In this document: in pieces, positions 19,317 to 30,340 of the stretch
How positions within the stretch are numbered: position 1 is the stretch's first letter
How the letters are laid out: each line of letters opens with the position of its first letter
Source: Amoebidium appalachense
Taxonomy: Eukaryota; Ichthyosporea
Reading direction: 5' to 3'
Assembly: GCA_963693365.1 (NCBI GenBank)
Contig: CAVNZM010000011.1
Location: 2,666,001 to 2,730,000 of the forward strand
Length of the DNA stretch: 64,000 bases
Notes under the pieces: generated by a model
What the model was told of the DNA's origin: nothing
Databases searched by the model: none
The model's input: only the letters and a program-made list of their open reading frames with translations
Made by a program: the position numbers and the translations under genes

Positions 19317-20399
19317 TACGTCCTACACTCGGGGGACGGTACCAGATTTTGTCAAACGGCGCAGTGGGACCTTTTTTTCTTTCGGTTTTCCAAATGCGGT
19401 CGGCAGTTCACGAAACAACACTTTTTTGCACGCCGGTGGACAATTCGGTGAATCTCACCCTGCGTCCCACTTTATAATGTGGGACACCACTAAACAGTGG
19501 GAGCGCATCAGCCAGCAGCACTACACGATAGGCGACTTCGATAACGAGCGCTTCGAGTTGTTAGGCTGGGGGGCAGACGATAAAATGTTGAATGAATTGG
19601 GTGGTGAGTACAATCAGGTGTTTACCTATTTCAATAGTCACTTAGTCTATCAGGCTGCCTACAAAGGCATCGATCCTTCTCTTCCCGCAAATTGCTTAAA
19701 ACCCAATGCTACCGCAGACATGTTCAAAATACACACCAGAATTTCGCAAAGACACAATCGTGAAACTGTACGATGCCGTAGACAGAAAGAAAGCAGCCAA
19801 TCCAGACAAAGTTTTTACAGCAAACCAGATTTACGAATACAAAAAAAAAATGGAACAAAGCAAACGGCACACGACGCCACACTGAATCACCAATAGGTAA
19901 CGCACCCACTTGGCAAGACATACTTCACCCAAATACACGTGTAGGTCTCTGGTATACCTTTGAGCTTTTACATACAGCAGTCACAAGAGATGGTGGGGCC
20001 GTCAGCCAGGAGAATTTCGGATCTTCCTGGTTTCACAAAGTGCTTAGCACAATTGGTGATCTTCCATTCATGCTAGACGCGCACGTGACCATACTCGAGT
20101 ACTACAAAGAATGGGCAAAGACAGCAAAGATCGGCAACGGGAAGGTGTTTTCCTGTCCCGAGAATCTGAGGTTTCAGGGAGACCAAACCGCTTCGATCAT
20201 GCGAAACATTCACACATTGGCCCAGATACACTTATTATAATACCACCCAACCCCGCTCTACTAGTAGAAAGCGAAAACTGGCTTCATGAGCGTTGTGTTT
20301 TGCAGTGCCTCGGTCTCACCATACGTGACGTTTTAACAGCAGCACCGTCAAAGAACCTGACGCGGGAGGAGTATGAACAGGTGAACTATCCCCTCTTCC
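19317..20399 (+). pseudogene. Unrecognised gene, 3' part, beyond the retrotransposon
   Basis: Removing the chromovirus and one GCATC copy joins ...DDFGI (ending 11461) directly to an open frame starting YVLHSGDG at 19317. Coding-like sequence continues across about 1.05 kb but in three frames. Switch points lie near the T6-T7 runs at 19370-19427, near 19720, at the A10 run around 19843, and near 20235. Recognisable blocks include SHFIMWDTTKQWERI, KLYDAVDRKKAANPDK, PTWQDILHPNTRVGLWY and WLHERCVLQCLGLTIRD. The frame is finally cut at about 20399 by the copia LTR. Most switches are at homopolymers, so the gene may be less broken than it looks. No domain is recognised. Confidence 0.5.
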
Positions 20400-20511
20400 T
20401 GTTATTTTGTGTGGGTAAACGGAGAAGCAGAGAGCAGAGATGGGTGTTATGTTATTGTTATTTTGTGTGGGTAAACGGAGAAGCAGAGAGCACAGATGGG
20501 TGTTATGTTAT
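20400..20511. repeat. 56-base tandem duplication at the LTR edge
   Basis: Two nearly identical 56-base copies (20400-20455 and 20456-20511) begin TGTTATTTTGTGTGGGTAAA. The same module starts the related solo LTR at 36183, so it is the true LTR terminus, duplicated here. Confidence 0.8.
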
Positions 20512-21200
20512 ACACAACACAGAGACACACGGGAGAAACACAACCGGAGAGGTGGAATGATTTCTGGAACCATAGGAAATGAATACGACTGCTTGATATT
20601 TATTCCAAGATGAAGTCCCTTTTATACTTGGGAATGTGAAAACGATAAACCAATCAAAAGAACAAAAACTCTATTTTCCAATCAAAAGGACGAAAACTAT
20701 CAGTGTAAAATATATCGATCGAAATGTCTGTCGACACATAGAAGATAAAATGCAATCCTCTAATAAAAGAAACTTCTAATAAAAGCACGGAAACATTTAA
20801 CAAAATGAAACCACTTATGTAACTATTAGTTCACATCATACATTTATACATGTTCTTAACATAACACGTCTAAATATAATTATTCCTAATGGTTGGAGAA
20901 CATAGCACAATGCTACGTCGTGAGAAAGGAATGGGAAAGGAATGTAAGTTACTATATTGGGAAAATACAAACGAGATCTGATTGGATGACATATTTAGAT
21001 ATTGACACAAACGACAATACGTGTGCGCGAGCTAAGTATGTCGATACGTACACAGATCTAAGATATCGGTGTACACGGAAATAGAAAGGAAAGAAAGGAA
21101 GGAAGAAAGGAAAAGGGAAAAGGAAACAAACTACAACAAACTAATAAACAAATACAAAACTCAACTTCTAAGTCTTGCTAAGAATCATGGGAAGATGACA
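20456..21200 (-). repeat. Copia LTR, outer tandem copy
   Basis: Ends GATGACA and shares most of its sequence with 21201-21945. It contains CACAGATCTAAGATAT at about 21052, a motif kept in all LTR copies in the window. Confidence 0.8.
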
Positions 21201-21945
21201 GTTATACACAACACAGAGACACACAGGAGAAACACAACCGGAGAGGTGGAACGATTACTGGGACCATAGGAAATGAATTCGACTGCTTGATATTTATTTC
21301 AAGATGAAGTTCCTTTTATACTCAGGAATGTGAAATCGATAAACCAATCAAAAGAACGAAAACTCTATTTTCCAATCAGAAAGACGAAAACTATGAGGGT
21401 AAAATAAATCGATCGAAATGCCTGTCGACACATAGAAGATAAAACGCAATCCTCTAATGAAAGAAATCTTCTAATAAAAGTACGGAAACATTTAACAAAA
21501 TGAAACCACTTATGTATCTGTTAGTCCACGTCATATATTTATACATGTTCTTAACATAACACGTCTAAATATAAGTATTCCTAATAGTTGGAGAACATAG
21601 AACAATGCTACGTTGTGGGAAAAGAAGGAAAAGGAATGAGGATAGAAATGAATGGAATGGGAAAGGAATCGAATAGAATTAATGAGGAATGTAGGTTACT
21701 ATATTTGGGAAAATATAATGAGATCTGATTGGATGACTTATTTAGACATTGACACAAACGACAATACGTCACGGTGTGCGCGGGCTAAATAACTCGATGT
21801 GTACACAGATCTAAAATATTTGTGCACACGGAAACAGAAAGGAAAGAAAGAAAGGAAAAGGGAAAAGAAAACAAACTACAACAAACTAATAAACATATAT
21901 AAAACTCAACTTCTAAGTCTTGCCGTTAATCATGGGAAGATGACA
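21201..21945 (-). repeat. Copia LTR, inner tandem copy
   Basis: Starts GTTATACACAAC (the first terminal base is missing) directly after the outer copy and ends GATGACA at 21945. A C run follows on the plus strand, which is a G-rich polypurine tract in the element's sense. It carries a GGAATGGGAAAGG-type insertion absent from the outer copy. Confidence 0.82.
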
Positions 21946-21946
21946 C

Positions 21947-21980
<34 letters not shown>

Positions 21981-22769
21981 CTTGTAAAAAAACGGTGGTT
22001 GATGACATCCCCACTCAAGGGCTGGAAGTTGGGTTCTCGTGAAGTTTGTTGATGTGACTGTTGTTGATGTCAATACTCTCACACTTGTAGAAGCAGGTGC
22101 CGTGAAGTCACAGTCAAGTTTCCCCACTCGAGAAGACAAATGGAGAAGACTTGAAGGGGCAAGCCGGGGAAGAAAACCAAAACGGAAGAAGCACACAACG
22201 ACGGTTGCCTCGGAAGACTCGGAACATGACGGTAGCCAACGACGATATATATATATAGAAGAAAACACTAGTGTATGTGTGACGTGTTGGTGGCTAATGT
22301 TTTATACTGGGGACCGTACCCAGATAAACACAAGGCATGAACATCTTGTGGACTGATTTATAGACTGGTGGTCAACCAGTTAAGACACGGGGAAGGTACA
22401 TCCCGAGGACTAGGTTTAGACTGGCAGTCAACCAGCACGCCATGGCTATAGATAATTATTTATACTGGGACGCCATCCCAGTTCGACATATACATAAGTC
22501 GAATATAAAAGAAAACCAATATATATGGTGGTATAATATAAATAAACGACGGATGGTGGAGAAGGAAGTCCCCACTGAAGATGCACACACTGAAGATCGA
22601 TGAAGACAGCAGTAGACTTTCGTTGGGAGGTGTCTCTACACGGTGATGTGTAGACCACTGGCCGGGGCCCCAACCTACTTGAAGACCACTGTAGATGAAC
22701 CGGGGGGGGGGGGGGGGGGGGGGGGGAGGGGGGGGGGCGGGGGGGGGGGGGGGGGGGGGAGGGGCACAC
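21946..22769 (-). other. Non-coding 3' region of the copia element
   Basis: Contains the polypurine tract, unique sequence and a broken G run at 22699-22760 just beyond the RNase H stop. Short repeated words such as CAACCAG and ACTGGGGA occur around 22300-22480. No credible coding sequence is seen. Confidence 0.5.
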
Positions 22770-23841
22770 TCAGTCACGAAGACTGAGGGAAGCACGGTGT
22801 TGCTCGTGGGAGGGCCCGGGCAGGGCCTTGGTGAAGATGTTGGCCACGTTGTCCTTGGTGGACACGTAGGTGACGACCACATCCCCACTCTTGATGTAGT
22901 CCTTCGTGTTGTGGTACCGGACGGCAATGTGTTTGATCCGGTGCTTGATGCTGTTGGTGTGCAGGAGGGCAATGGTGGACTGATTGTCACAGTAGACGGG
23001 GGTGGGGTCGGTCATCGGGTAGCCGAGTTCACGGAGGAGATCACAGTGCCAGATGACGTTTTGAACAGCAGCATTGATGGCCAGAAGCTCAGCCTCGGTG
23101 GTGGATGTTGCCGTGATGGACTGCAGCTTCAAATACCATGTGATGGGGATGCCCTTGAAGAAGATGACGTATCCGGTGGTTGAACGACGGGTGTTGGGGC
23201 AGTTAGCAAAGTCGGCATCAGAATAACACTCCAGCAAGGGGGTGTTGTCGTCGGATGCAGACTTGTCGTAGTGGAGGCCGAGGTTGGATGTGCCGATGAG
23301 GTACCGAACTACACGGAGCAGACATTCCCATGCAAGTTTGGTGGGGTTGGCACTGAATCTACCGAGGTAGCCGATGCCAAGGAGATGTCGGGCCGGGAAC
23401 AACGAGCAACCCACAAAGACGGCCGAGGAGTTCACGGTATGGAACCTTGATGGGTAGTGAGTCGTTCTCGTTGATGGTGATGACGGTGCCGACGGGGATG
23501 GGAGTGGCCTTGGGGTTGGCATCGGTGAGGTTGAAGTCTCTGACGATGTCGTTGATGTAGGACTGTTGAAGCAGCTTGAGGTGACCGGGGGTGTGGATGA
23601 GCTGTGTGCCGAGGAAGATGTCGGGGAGGTCGACCTTGCAGAGAGCTGACTTCATGATGTGGTCTACTAGATCCTTGGTGTGGGAAGAGTTGGCCATGCA
23701 GATGATGATGACGTCGTCCACATAGTTGCCAGTGAGGATGATGTCACCGTTGGGGAAGGACTTGATGTAGACACATGGATCTGAACGGAGACGTTCGAGA
23801 CCGTGAGCAAGGAGGATCTTGTCGAAGTACTCATACCATGC
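22770..23841 (-). pseudogene. Copia reverse transcriptase (3' half) and RNase H
   Basis: Reading 23841 to 22770: AWYEYFDKIL and DPCVYI, the catalytic YVDDVIIIC, FLGTQL, then RNase H with ECYSDADFA, STTGYVIF, TEAEL, VYCDNQSTIAL, VRYH and VANIFTKAL. These are standard Ty1/copia motifs, in order. The frame changes near 23420 (between VPYRELLG and the RNase H part), so the sequence is not intact. It continues, across the insertion at 23842-25091, from the RT segment on the right. Confidence 0.88.
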
Positions 23842-25091
23842 GCAAAGAAGGCGTCCTCCTTCTTTCTATATTTGGTAATACAAGTCTATACAGAGAGAAA
23901 TATACCGTTATGGCCCTCTACAAGTAATGGCCACGTGCTAATACACTCTCTCCCTTTGTGATCGATATCTCTTCTGAGCGCGAGCTCAGAGCCCTGTTCG
24001 ATCGATTATCGAGCCAAGATGACATCACAATGACGTACATTCCATTGTTCGCAAAACCCAGTCATCTTAGAATTCGAATTTCCCAATAAGTCTAATTAGA
24101 TCGTGCCGGAGATGATTTTGAATATTTTCGAATGTAAATATATTTATATATAAGTCGTCCTTATCCTGGTGATATGAGATGCCATGACCTGAGAGATAAT
24201 TTAGAATATTGTATTATTCTTATCAGTGCCAAGCTTCGTCATCTTCTTCTTAGAATATTCCTGATTCTTCTTAGTGTAACTTTTAGTGTAACCTTCTTGC
24301 ACGTTGGTGCGTACTCAGTTTCTATTGGCTATCGTAATCTATGCCCCGAGTATATAAATCGCCACATGCATTCAGTCATTCAGTCCAGTCAACTTGATCA
24401 GTCAGTCCGAGTCACAGCCAGCCAAGTTCCTCTACCCCCATGGCCAAGTACAGCAGCTTCAAGACGTCACTGCAAGGCTTCAAGGAGAAGTGTCTTCAAC
24501 ATGCAACAGCGAGACTCTGGCTATGACTATAACACTGTGACTGTACACTTCTACATGTTAGACTACAGTACTCTATTCCTTTCTTTCGTTCTCACAAGTT
24601 ATAGTTCGAATTTACATGCATAGATAAATTGAATATAAATAGATATACTCTCACTTCTGGTCATGAAATACAGCTAAGGAAAAATGGGTGTAAGAGTTCA
24701 CACTCTTATCCAGCCACGTTGATAGAGTGTATTGCGCACACTCACGCGGCTAGCCTTTCCTAGATAGCTGAATAAACGTTCCAAGTAAGGCTAATAACTA
24801 ACTAATAATTGCTCGCTCTTGCTTCTGCTTCTTTGCATATCTGCATGTTTACTAGGTGCCACACATAACACAAACACGTACATTTTAACCTCTTGACGCG
24901 CATGAGAACATACACAGCACACACAAATATGTGGTTATACTATGCCCAGCACTCTTATCACACGCTTCCACAAACACGCTTCCACACACCTCCCATAAAC
25001 AGTAGCACAAAACATAACCACGTGCCAGTGTAGCCATGTGCGTGAGCAGTGGGCTCTAGCCATAAGACAGACAAAGGGCCCCGCCTTTAGG
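23842..25091. mobile_element. 1.25-kb unclassified insertion nested in the copia RT
   Basis: The RT reading frame stops at KQAS and resumes at AWYEYF. The 5-base word CATGC flanks the insert at 23837-23841 and 25092-25096, and removing one copy restores the frame. Inside are a TATATAAAT word near 24352, a capped-looking pyrimidine-rich leader and an AATAAA near 24771, the layout of a solo LTR. One end has a short inverted repeat (AAAGAAGG / CCTTCTTT at 23844-23865). No protein is recognised. Confidence 0.62.
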
Positions 25092-25096
25092 CATGC

Positions 25097-25800
25097 CAGT
25101 GATGCCTGTTTGAGGCCGTAGAGTGCCTTCTTGAGTTTCCAGACCTTGTGCTCGTTGCCGGGGGTGATGACGCCAGGTGGTGGCTCAATGTAGATGTCTT
25201 CTTGAAGAGGACTGTTGAGGAAGGCTGTGGAGACGTCGAGTTGATGAATCTCATGGTTGCCGTCCACACCGATGGCAAGGAGGGCACGGACGGAGGAGGA
25301 CATCACTACGGGGGAAGAGGTGTCACCGTAGTCAACACCGTAGACTTGAGTGAAGCCCTTTGCAACACCACGAGCCTTGATCTTGGTGTCACCGGCTGAG
25401 TTGAGAACTTTCTCAGTCACAATCCACTTGAACTTGATGATGTTGGCATCAGGGGGGGGCTCAACGACGGTGAAGACATCCTTGGTGATGAAGGCTTGGT
25501 ACTCGGAGGTGAGGGCAGCTATGACGGCATCACCGTGACCGTTGGGACCGTTGCAAAGCTTTTCTATGCCCTTGGGTAGTTGGTCAATGTTGATGGTCGG
25601 TGCTGTGATGCTGACCAGTGCCGTTGGTGGCTTGGTGAGACGTGCAGACCGACGAAGGTTCGGCTTGGGGGGGTCCTTGAGGGGGGTGGAGGCCGGGGGA
25701 GGTGTTGTAGGCCGGGACAGGAGCATGGAAGCCAGGAATGGGACCTGTGGTGAGGGGGGCATCGGTGTCCACAGGGCTGCTCGAGGCCGAGTGGGAGGTT
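25097..25800 (-). pseudogene. Copia reverse transcriptase (5' half)
   Basis: Reads RRSARLTKPP, a Pro-rich linker, then RT motifs FKWIVTEKV, KARGVAKGFTQ, VDYGDTSSPVV, IHQLDVSTAFLNSPL, IYIEPPPG and KLKKALYGLKQAS. The frame is interrupted by the insertion that begins at 25091. The other edge at about 25800 is fused to an LTR fragment, so everything between the 5' LTR and RT has been lost. Confidence 0.87.
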
Positions 25801-26085
25801 GAATGGGAAAGGAATCGAATAGAATTAATGAGGAATGTAGGTTACTATATTTGGGAAAATGTAACGAGATCTGATTGGATGACTTATTTAGACATTGACA
25901 CAAACGACAATACGTGTGCGCGGGCTAAATATCTCGATGTGTACACAGATCTAAGATATTTGTGCACACGGAAACAGAAAGGAAAGAAAGAAAGGAAAAG
26001 GGAAAAGAAAACAAACTACAACAAACTAATAAACATATATAAAACTCAACTTCTAAGTCTTGCCGTTAATCATGGGAAGATGACA
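25801..26085 (-). repeat. Truncated 5' LTR of the copia element
   Basis: About 285 bases nearly identical to the last part of the LTR at 21201-21945, ending GATGACA. It is joined to RT coding sequence without the rest of the LTR or a leader. Confidence 0.85.
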
Positions 26086-26090
26086 GGGGG

Positions 26091-26354
26091 GGGGTTAAGA
26101 AACGAAGAAGAGGATGGGGATGGGAGGACCTGGTCGTGATGGTGGCATAAGTGGTCGGTCGGCTGGGAGGTGGGAAGGGGGGTTACGGGGAAGGGGGAAG
26201 GAGAAAGTGGGGAAGAATATAGGAACTCAAGGGCTGTCAAGGGCAACTTAAGTCACGTACGCCTTTATAAAAGGGCGGAGAAACCGGCAGAGGGGGTGGC
26301 CATGGAGGAGGAGGAGGGGGTACCGGTGGTGGTGGTGGAGGAGGAGGAGGAGGA

Positions 26355-26409
<55 letters not shown>

Positions 26410-27420
26410 CGTTTCATCGCCTGCACTATGTATACGTAACTGTGCCAGTTTTTAATGTTGCACTCGGATCGTCCAGATACCCTGGGACCAGCAGGGGCAC
26501 AAAAAAAGTGGTAGAGCCCACACATGCACACTGCCACCTACTGAGATGGCTCCTTATTTTTCCTTACACATTCAGCGATCGCGAACACTGGACTCTATCG
26601 AACCGTCGAGGCGCCGCGACAGAAAGCATGCACGCGGTCGCGAGAGTGTAAGGAAAAATCGCCTGCAGCGAACATAAAGTTCAACGCAGCGCGTGCACAC
26701 CGTCAGTACGTGTGAGACATGCACAAGACGTTGCACCGAAAGTTGTTGCACTGTACGCGTGCGCACGCGTACGTGGGCACTGGGCCCTGGCAGGCTCACG
26801 GCTCTGTTTGCTGGAGAAGTTCCCGCCTTGAGATGGACATGACCAATGAGCGTCAAGGATAAAACTGCTGGATAAACGTATGACTGACAACAGACTAATC
26901 ATAGCTCGTATAACCGCGAGGTTAGCTAGCTGAACTGATAGTGGGCCTGGCGACCCTTGAAAGAATGTAATACGCAAGTTAAAAGAATAAAATATAAGAA
27001 AACTAGGTCATTCATACAATTAAATATATTTCAGCAAGTAAAGATTACTTTCTGACAAATATGTGTCTAATAATGGAAATTGTTATTTCCCTTATCTTGG
27101 CCTTTTCCACTGTTATGACGTGGCAGAAGACAACCAATCACCTGTGAGTGAATTAGATCCTTTTACACCGTCTCGTCTCCCACACCCATTACTATATAAA
27201 TGAAGGCGGACCACGCAACTGACGACGTCATTTCTTTCAACACTCCTGTTGAACAGAGCAGATCAAACGAGACATTCGTAGAACTGTGCCCAAGTTTCAG
27301 CCCGAACATGTTGTTCTAACCGCAGAAACCTTTTCTTCCATCAACCCAAAACACACCAAGCCTTCCTTTTCACACACACACAGCAGTCTTTCATCAGTTC
27401 TGACGCACACCACAACCCCC
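26091..27420 (+). repeat. Promoter-containing segmental duplication, copy A
   Basis: About 1.33 kb, highly similar to 27761-29037. It includes (GAG)n and G runs, an acid-box-like ATG region near 26301, a CCAAT box at 27134-27138, TATATAAA at 27193-27200 and a downstream leader. The sequence ends at ACAACCCCC, where the two copies diverge. Confidence 0.85.
27134..27200 (+). promoter_or_regulatory. CCAAT plus TATA core promoter, copy A
   Basis: CCAAT at 27134-27138 and TATATAAA at 27193-27200, 55 bases apart, with TGACGTGG upstream and ACGACGTCATTTC just downstream. The spacing fits an RNA polymerase II promoter firing to the right, but no coding exon can be confirmed after it. Confidence 0.55.
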
Positions 27421-27760
27421 CTTCTTTTTTTTTTTTTGGGGGGGGGGGGGGGGGGAGGGGGGGGAGGGGGGGGGGGGGGGGGGGGGGGAGTGTATACGTG
27501 TGCTTGTCTGCAGTGCGAGAAAGGGAGGGGGGAAGGGGAGGGCGGGGAGGGGGGGGGGGGGGGGGGAGGGGGGGGGGGGGATATAGAGGAGGTCTCGAGA
27601 CGAAAGGGAATTCGCGAACTTGATTCTTGACATAGTGGGATGGGGTGGTGCGGGGGGTTATGGGTGAGCTGGCTGAGGTTGGGTGTGGATGATGGTGGCA
27701 ACGGGGGTGGGGGGGGGGGGGGGGGGGGGGGGAAGGGGGGGGGAGGTGGGGGGGGGGGGG
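27421..27760. repeat. G-run rich spacer between the duplicated segments
   Basis: T run, then several long G runs with GGGGAGGG and GGTGGG interruptions. The only non-repetitive part is about 27600-27700. No gene is seen. Confidence 0.6.
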
Positions 27761-28021
27761 GGGGTTAAGAAACGAAGAAGAGGATGGGGATGGGAGGACC
27801 TGGTCGTGATGGTGGCATAAGTGGTCGGTCGGCTGGGAGGTGGGAAGGGGGGTTACGGGGAAGGGGGAAGGAGAAAGTGGGGAAGAATATAGGAACTCAA
27901 GGGCTGTCAAGGGCAACTTAAGTCACGTACGCCTTTATAAAAGGGCGGAGAAACCGGCAGAGGGGGTGGCCATGGAGGAGGAGGAGGGGGTGGTGGTGGA
28001 GGAGGAGGAGGAGGAGGAGGA

Positions 28022-28060
<39 letters not shown>

Positions 28061-29037
28061 GTTTCATCGCCTGCACTATGTATACGTAACTGTGCCAGTT
28101 TTTAATGTTGCACTCGGATCGTCCAGATACCCTGGGACCAGCAGGGGCACAAAAAAAGTGGTAGAGCCCACACATGCACACTGCCACCTACTGAGATGGC
28201 TCCTTATTTTTCCTTACACATTCAGCGATCGCGAACACTGGACTCTATCGAACCGTCGAGGCGCCGCGACAGAAAGCATGCACGCGGTCGCGAGAGTGTA
28301 AGGAAAAATCGCCTGCAGCGAACATAAAGTTCAACGCAGCGCGTGCACACCGTCAGTACGTGTGAGACATGCACAAGACGTTGCACCGAAAGTTGTTGCA
28401 CTGTACGCGTGCGCACGCGTACGTGGGCCGTGGCAGGCTCACGGCTCTGTTTGCTGGAGTTTCCCGCCTTGAGATGGACATGACCAATGAGCGTCAAGGA
28501 TAAAACTACTGGATAAACGTATGACTGACAACAGACTAATCATAGCTCGTATAACCGCGAGGTTAGCTAGCTGAACTGATAGTGGGCTCGGCGCCCCTTG
28601 AAAGAATGTAATACGCAAGTTAAAAGAAAAAATATAAGAAAACTAGGTCATTTCATAGAATTAAATATATTTCAGCAAATAAAGATTACTTTCTGACAAA
28701 TATGTGTCTAATAATGGAAATTTTTATCTCCCTTATCTTGGCCTTTTCCACTGTTATGACGTGGCAGAAGACAACCAATCACCTGTGAGTAGATTAGATC
28801 CTTTTACACCGTCTCGTCTCCCACACCCATCACTATATAAATGAAGGCGGACCAAATTTCTTTCAACACTCCTGTTGAACAGAGCAGATCAAACGTAGAA
28901 CTGTGCCCAAGTTTCAGCCCGAACATGTTGTTCTAACGGCAGAAACTTTTTCTTCCATCAACCCAAAACACACCAAGCCTTCCTTTTCACACACACACAG
29001 CAGTCTTTCATCAGTTCTGACGCACACCACAACCCCC
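27761..29037 (+). repeat. Promoter-containing segmental duplication, copy B
   Basis: Second copy of 26091-27420 with small deletions, including loss of the ACGACGTC word after the TATA box. After ACAACCCCC it joins sequence not present after copy A. Confidence 0.85.
28775..28841 (+). promoter_or_regulatory. CCAAT plus TATA core promoter, copy B
   Basis: CCAAT at 28775-28779 and TATATAAA at 28834-28841, with the same spacing as copy A. A weak open stretch with an ATG at 29100 follows about 260 bases downstream. Confidence 0.55.
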
Positions 29038-29099
29038 AAAAAGTGTTCGAACAACAACAGCAAGAACACGTGACCAAGGTGTCCACGAGAGTCCTCAAC

Positions 29100-29267
29100 A
29101 TGGACCCGATTCCACTTACGCAACTTGCGTTTAATCTCACCCTTCTCTCGCTGAGGCCTCGGTACGCGCTGCTTCTGCCGCTGCTGTCTGCGCTGGTGCA
29201 CGTCATTGAGCAAATTGCTGTCCTGCAGTGGCCCTGCGTCGACCAAGAGGCCACAGTGGCTGAGTAG
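29100..29267 (+). CDS. Possible short leucine-rich protein downstream of promoter copy B
   Basis: An ATG at 29100 opens 55 codons ending at TAG 29265-29267, rich in Leu and hydrophobic (SLRPRYALLLPLLSALVH). The opposite strand is also open and strongly basic here. The case rests mainly on the position after a CCAAT/TATA promoter. I do not recognise a family, and it may be a leader or a chance frame. Confidence 0.25.
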   Translation: MDPIPLTQLAFNLTLLSLRPRYALLLPLLSALVHVIEQIAVLQWPCVDQEATVAE

Positions 29268-29377
29268 GTCTCCCCCTGCAAAGTGCACTGCACTTAAATT
29301 TTTCGTTTTTTCTTTGTCTGCTTGCTACCTCAAGAACATTCATTCGAATTCTTTTTGAGTTACTTCGTTGAATACAG

Positions 29378-29556
29378 CACAAACATTTTCTCAGTCACTC
29401 GTTAATGCACAAACATTTTCCCAGTTACACGTGCGTGGCACAAACATTTTCTCAGATTCACAAACATTTTCCCAGTTACACGTGCATGCACAAACATTTT
29501 CCTCAGTTACACGTGCATGCACAAACATTTCCCAGTTACACGTGCATGCACAAACA
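29378..29556 (+). repeat. About 29-base minisatellite
   Basis: Six or more copies of a unit near CACAAACATTTTCCCAG followed by TTACACGTGCATG, with shortened units between. Every unit carries a pyrimidine-CAG, acceptor-like core. Confidence 0.82.
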
Positions 29557-29831
29557 TCACAGCGCATTCTTTTTGGGTCCCTTAATCCTTTCGGATATGT
29601 ACTTCTTCTCACTCAATGGATTCAATGATTTCTCTCACCCCATGCGACAATATCATTCTCTGAGTATGGTCTCTGCGTTCTTCGCAACCTGTCATTAGCT
29701 TAAGCAGGCTCTAACTCTTACGCTTCCAGAAAAGTTTTCCTGCTAACATCCTTTGATTCTCCCATCATTCATGACATATGCAAGTTCTCGTTAATACGTT
29801 TTTTTCTCTCCCCGGTCTCAACGGCTCTCCA

Positions 29832-30193
29832 TGAAGTTGCTTGCCAAACACGTATGTACTGCCACTCCTTCCCTTACCCTTCCCTTCTTTCCCCTCTCCC
29901 AGGCTGGGGATGCTAATTTCCAACATTGTCGCCGAGACGGGTGCGTGCTCCGAAAATTCAGCTCAAACCCCCCCAACACCCCCGAGCACCCCACCTTCAA
30001 GCCCCCAAAAGGACCCCACAAAGCCTGAAAACCTCACGTGCCTGGCCCAGAATGTAGCCACCGACGATGCCGCTATGACGTATGTGTACATGTGGGTGTG
30101 GGTGGGGTGTGGAACTTGTGTACGTGTCACGTGTGTACGTGTGTGTGTGTGTGTGACTGTGTGTGGGTGTGCGGAGCGTGTGCACATCTGTAC

Positions 30194-30232
<39 letters not shown>

Positions 30233-30282
30233 CGCGTGTGCGTGTGTATGTGTCTGTGTGTGTGTGTGTGCGTGTGTGTGCT

Positions 30283-30340
<58 letters not shown>

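Larger units (their letters stand above)
20400..26085 (-). mobile_element. Internally deleted Ty1/copia retrotransposon with tandem 3' LTRs
   Basis: On the minus strand: a 285-base LTR fragment (26085-25801) fused directly to reverse-transcriptase coding sequence, a nested insertion, the rest of RT plus RNase H, non-coding sequence, a polypurine tract (complement of 21946-21978) and two LTRs in tandem (21945-21201, 21200-20456). Gag, protease and integrase are missing. The LTR end TGTCATCTTCCC adjoins the purine tract as expected for a 3' LTR. No target-site duplication is visible. Confidence 0.82.

Noticed and set aside
26301-26407. Acidic protein beginning MEEEEG within both duplicated segments
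   Set aside because: The frame is a (GAG)n/(GGT)n/G-run translation upstream of the TATA box and changes length between the copies.
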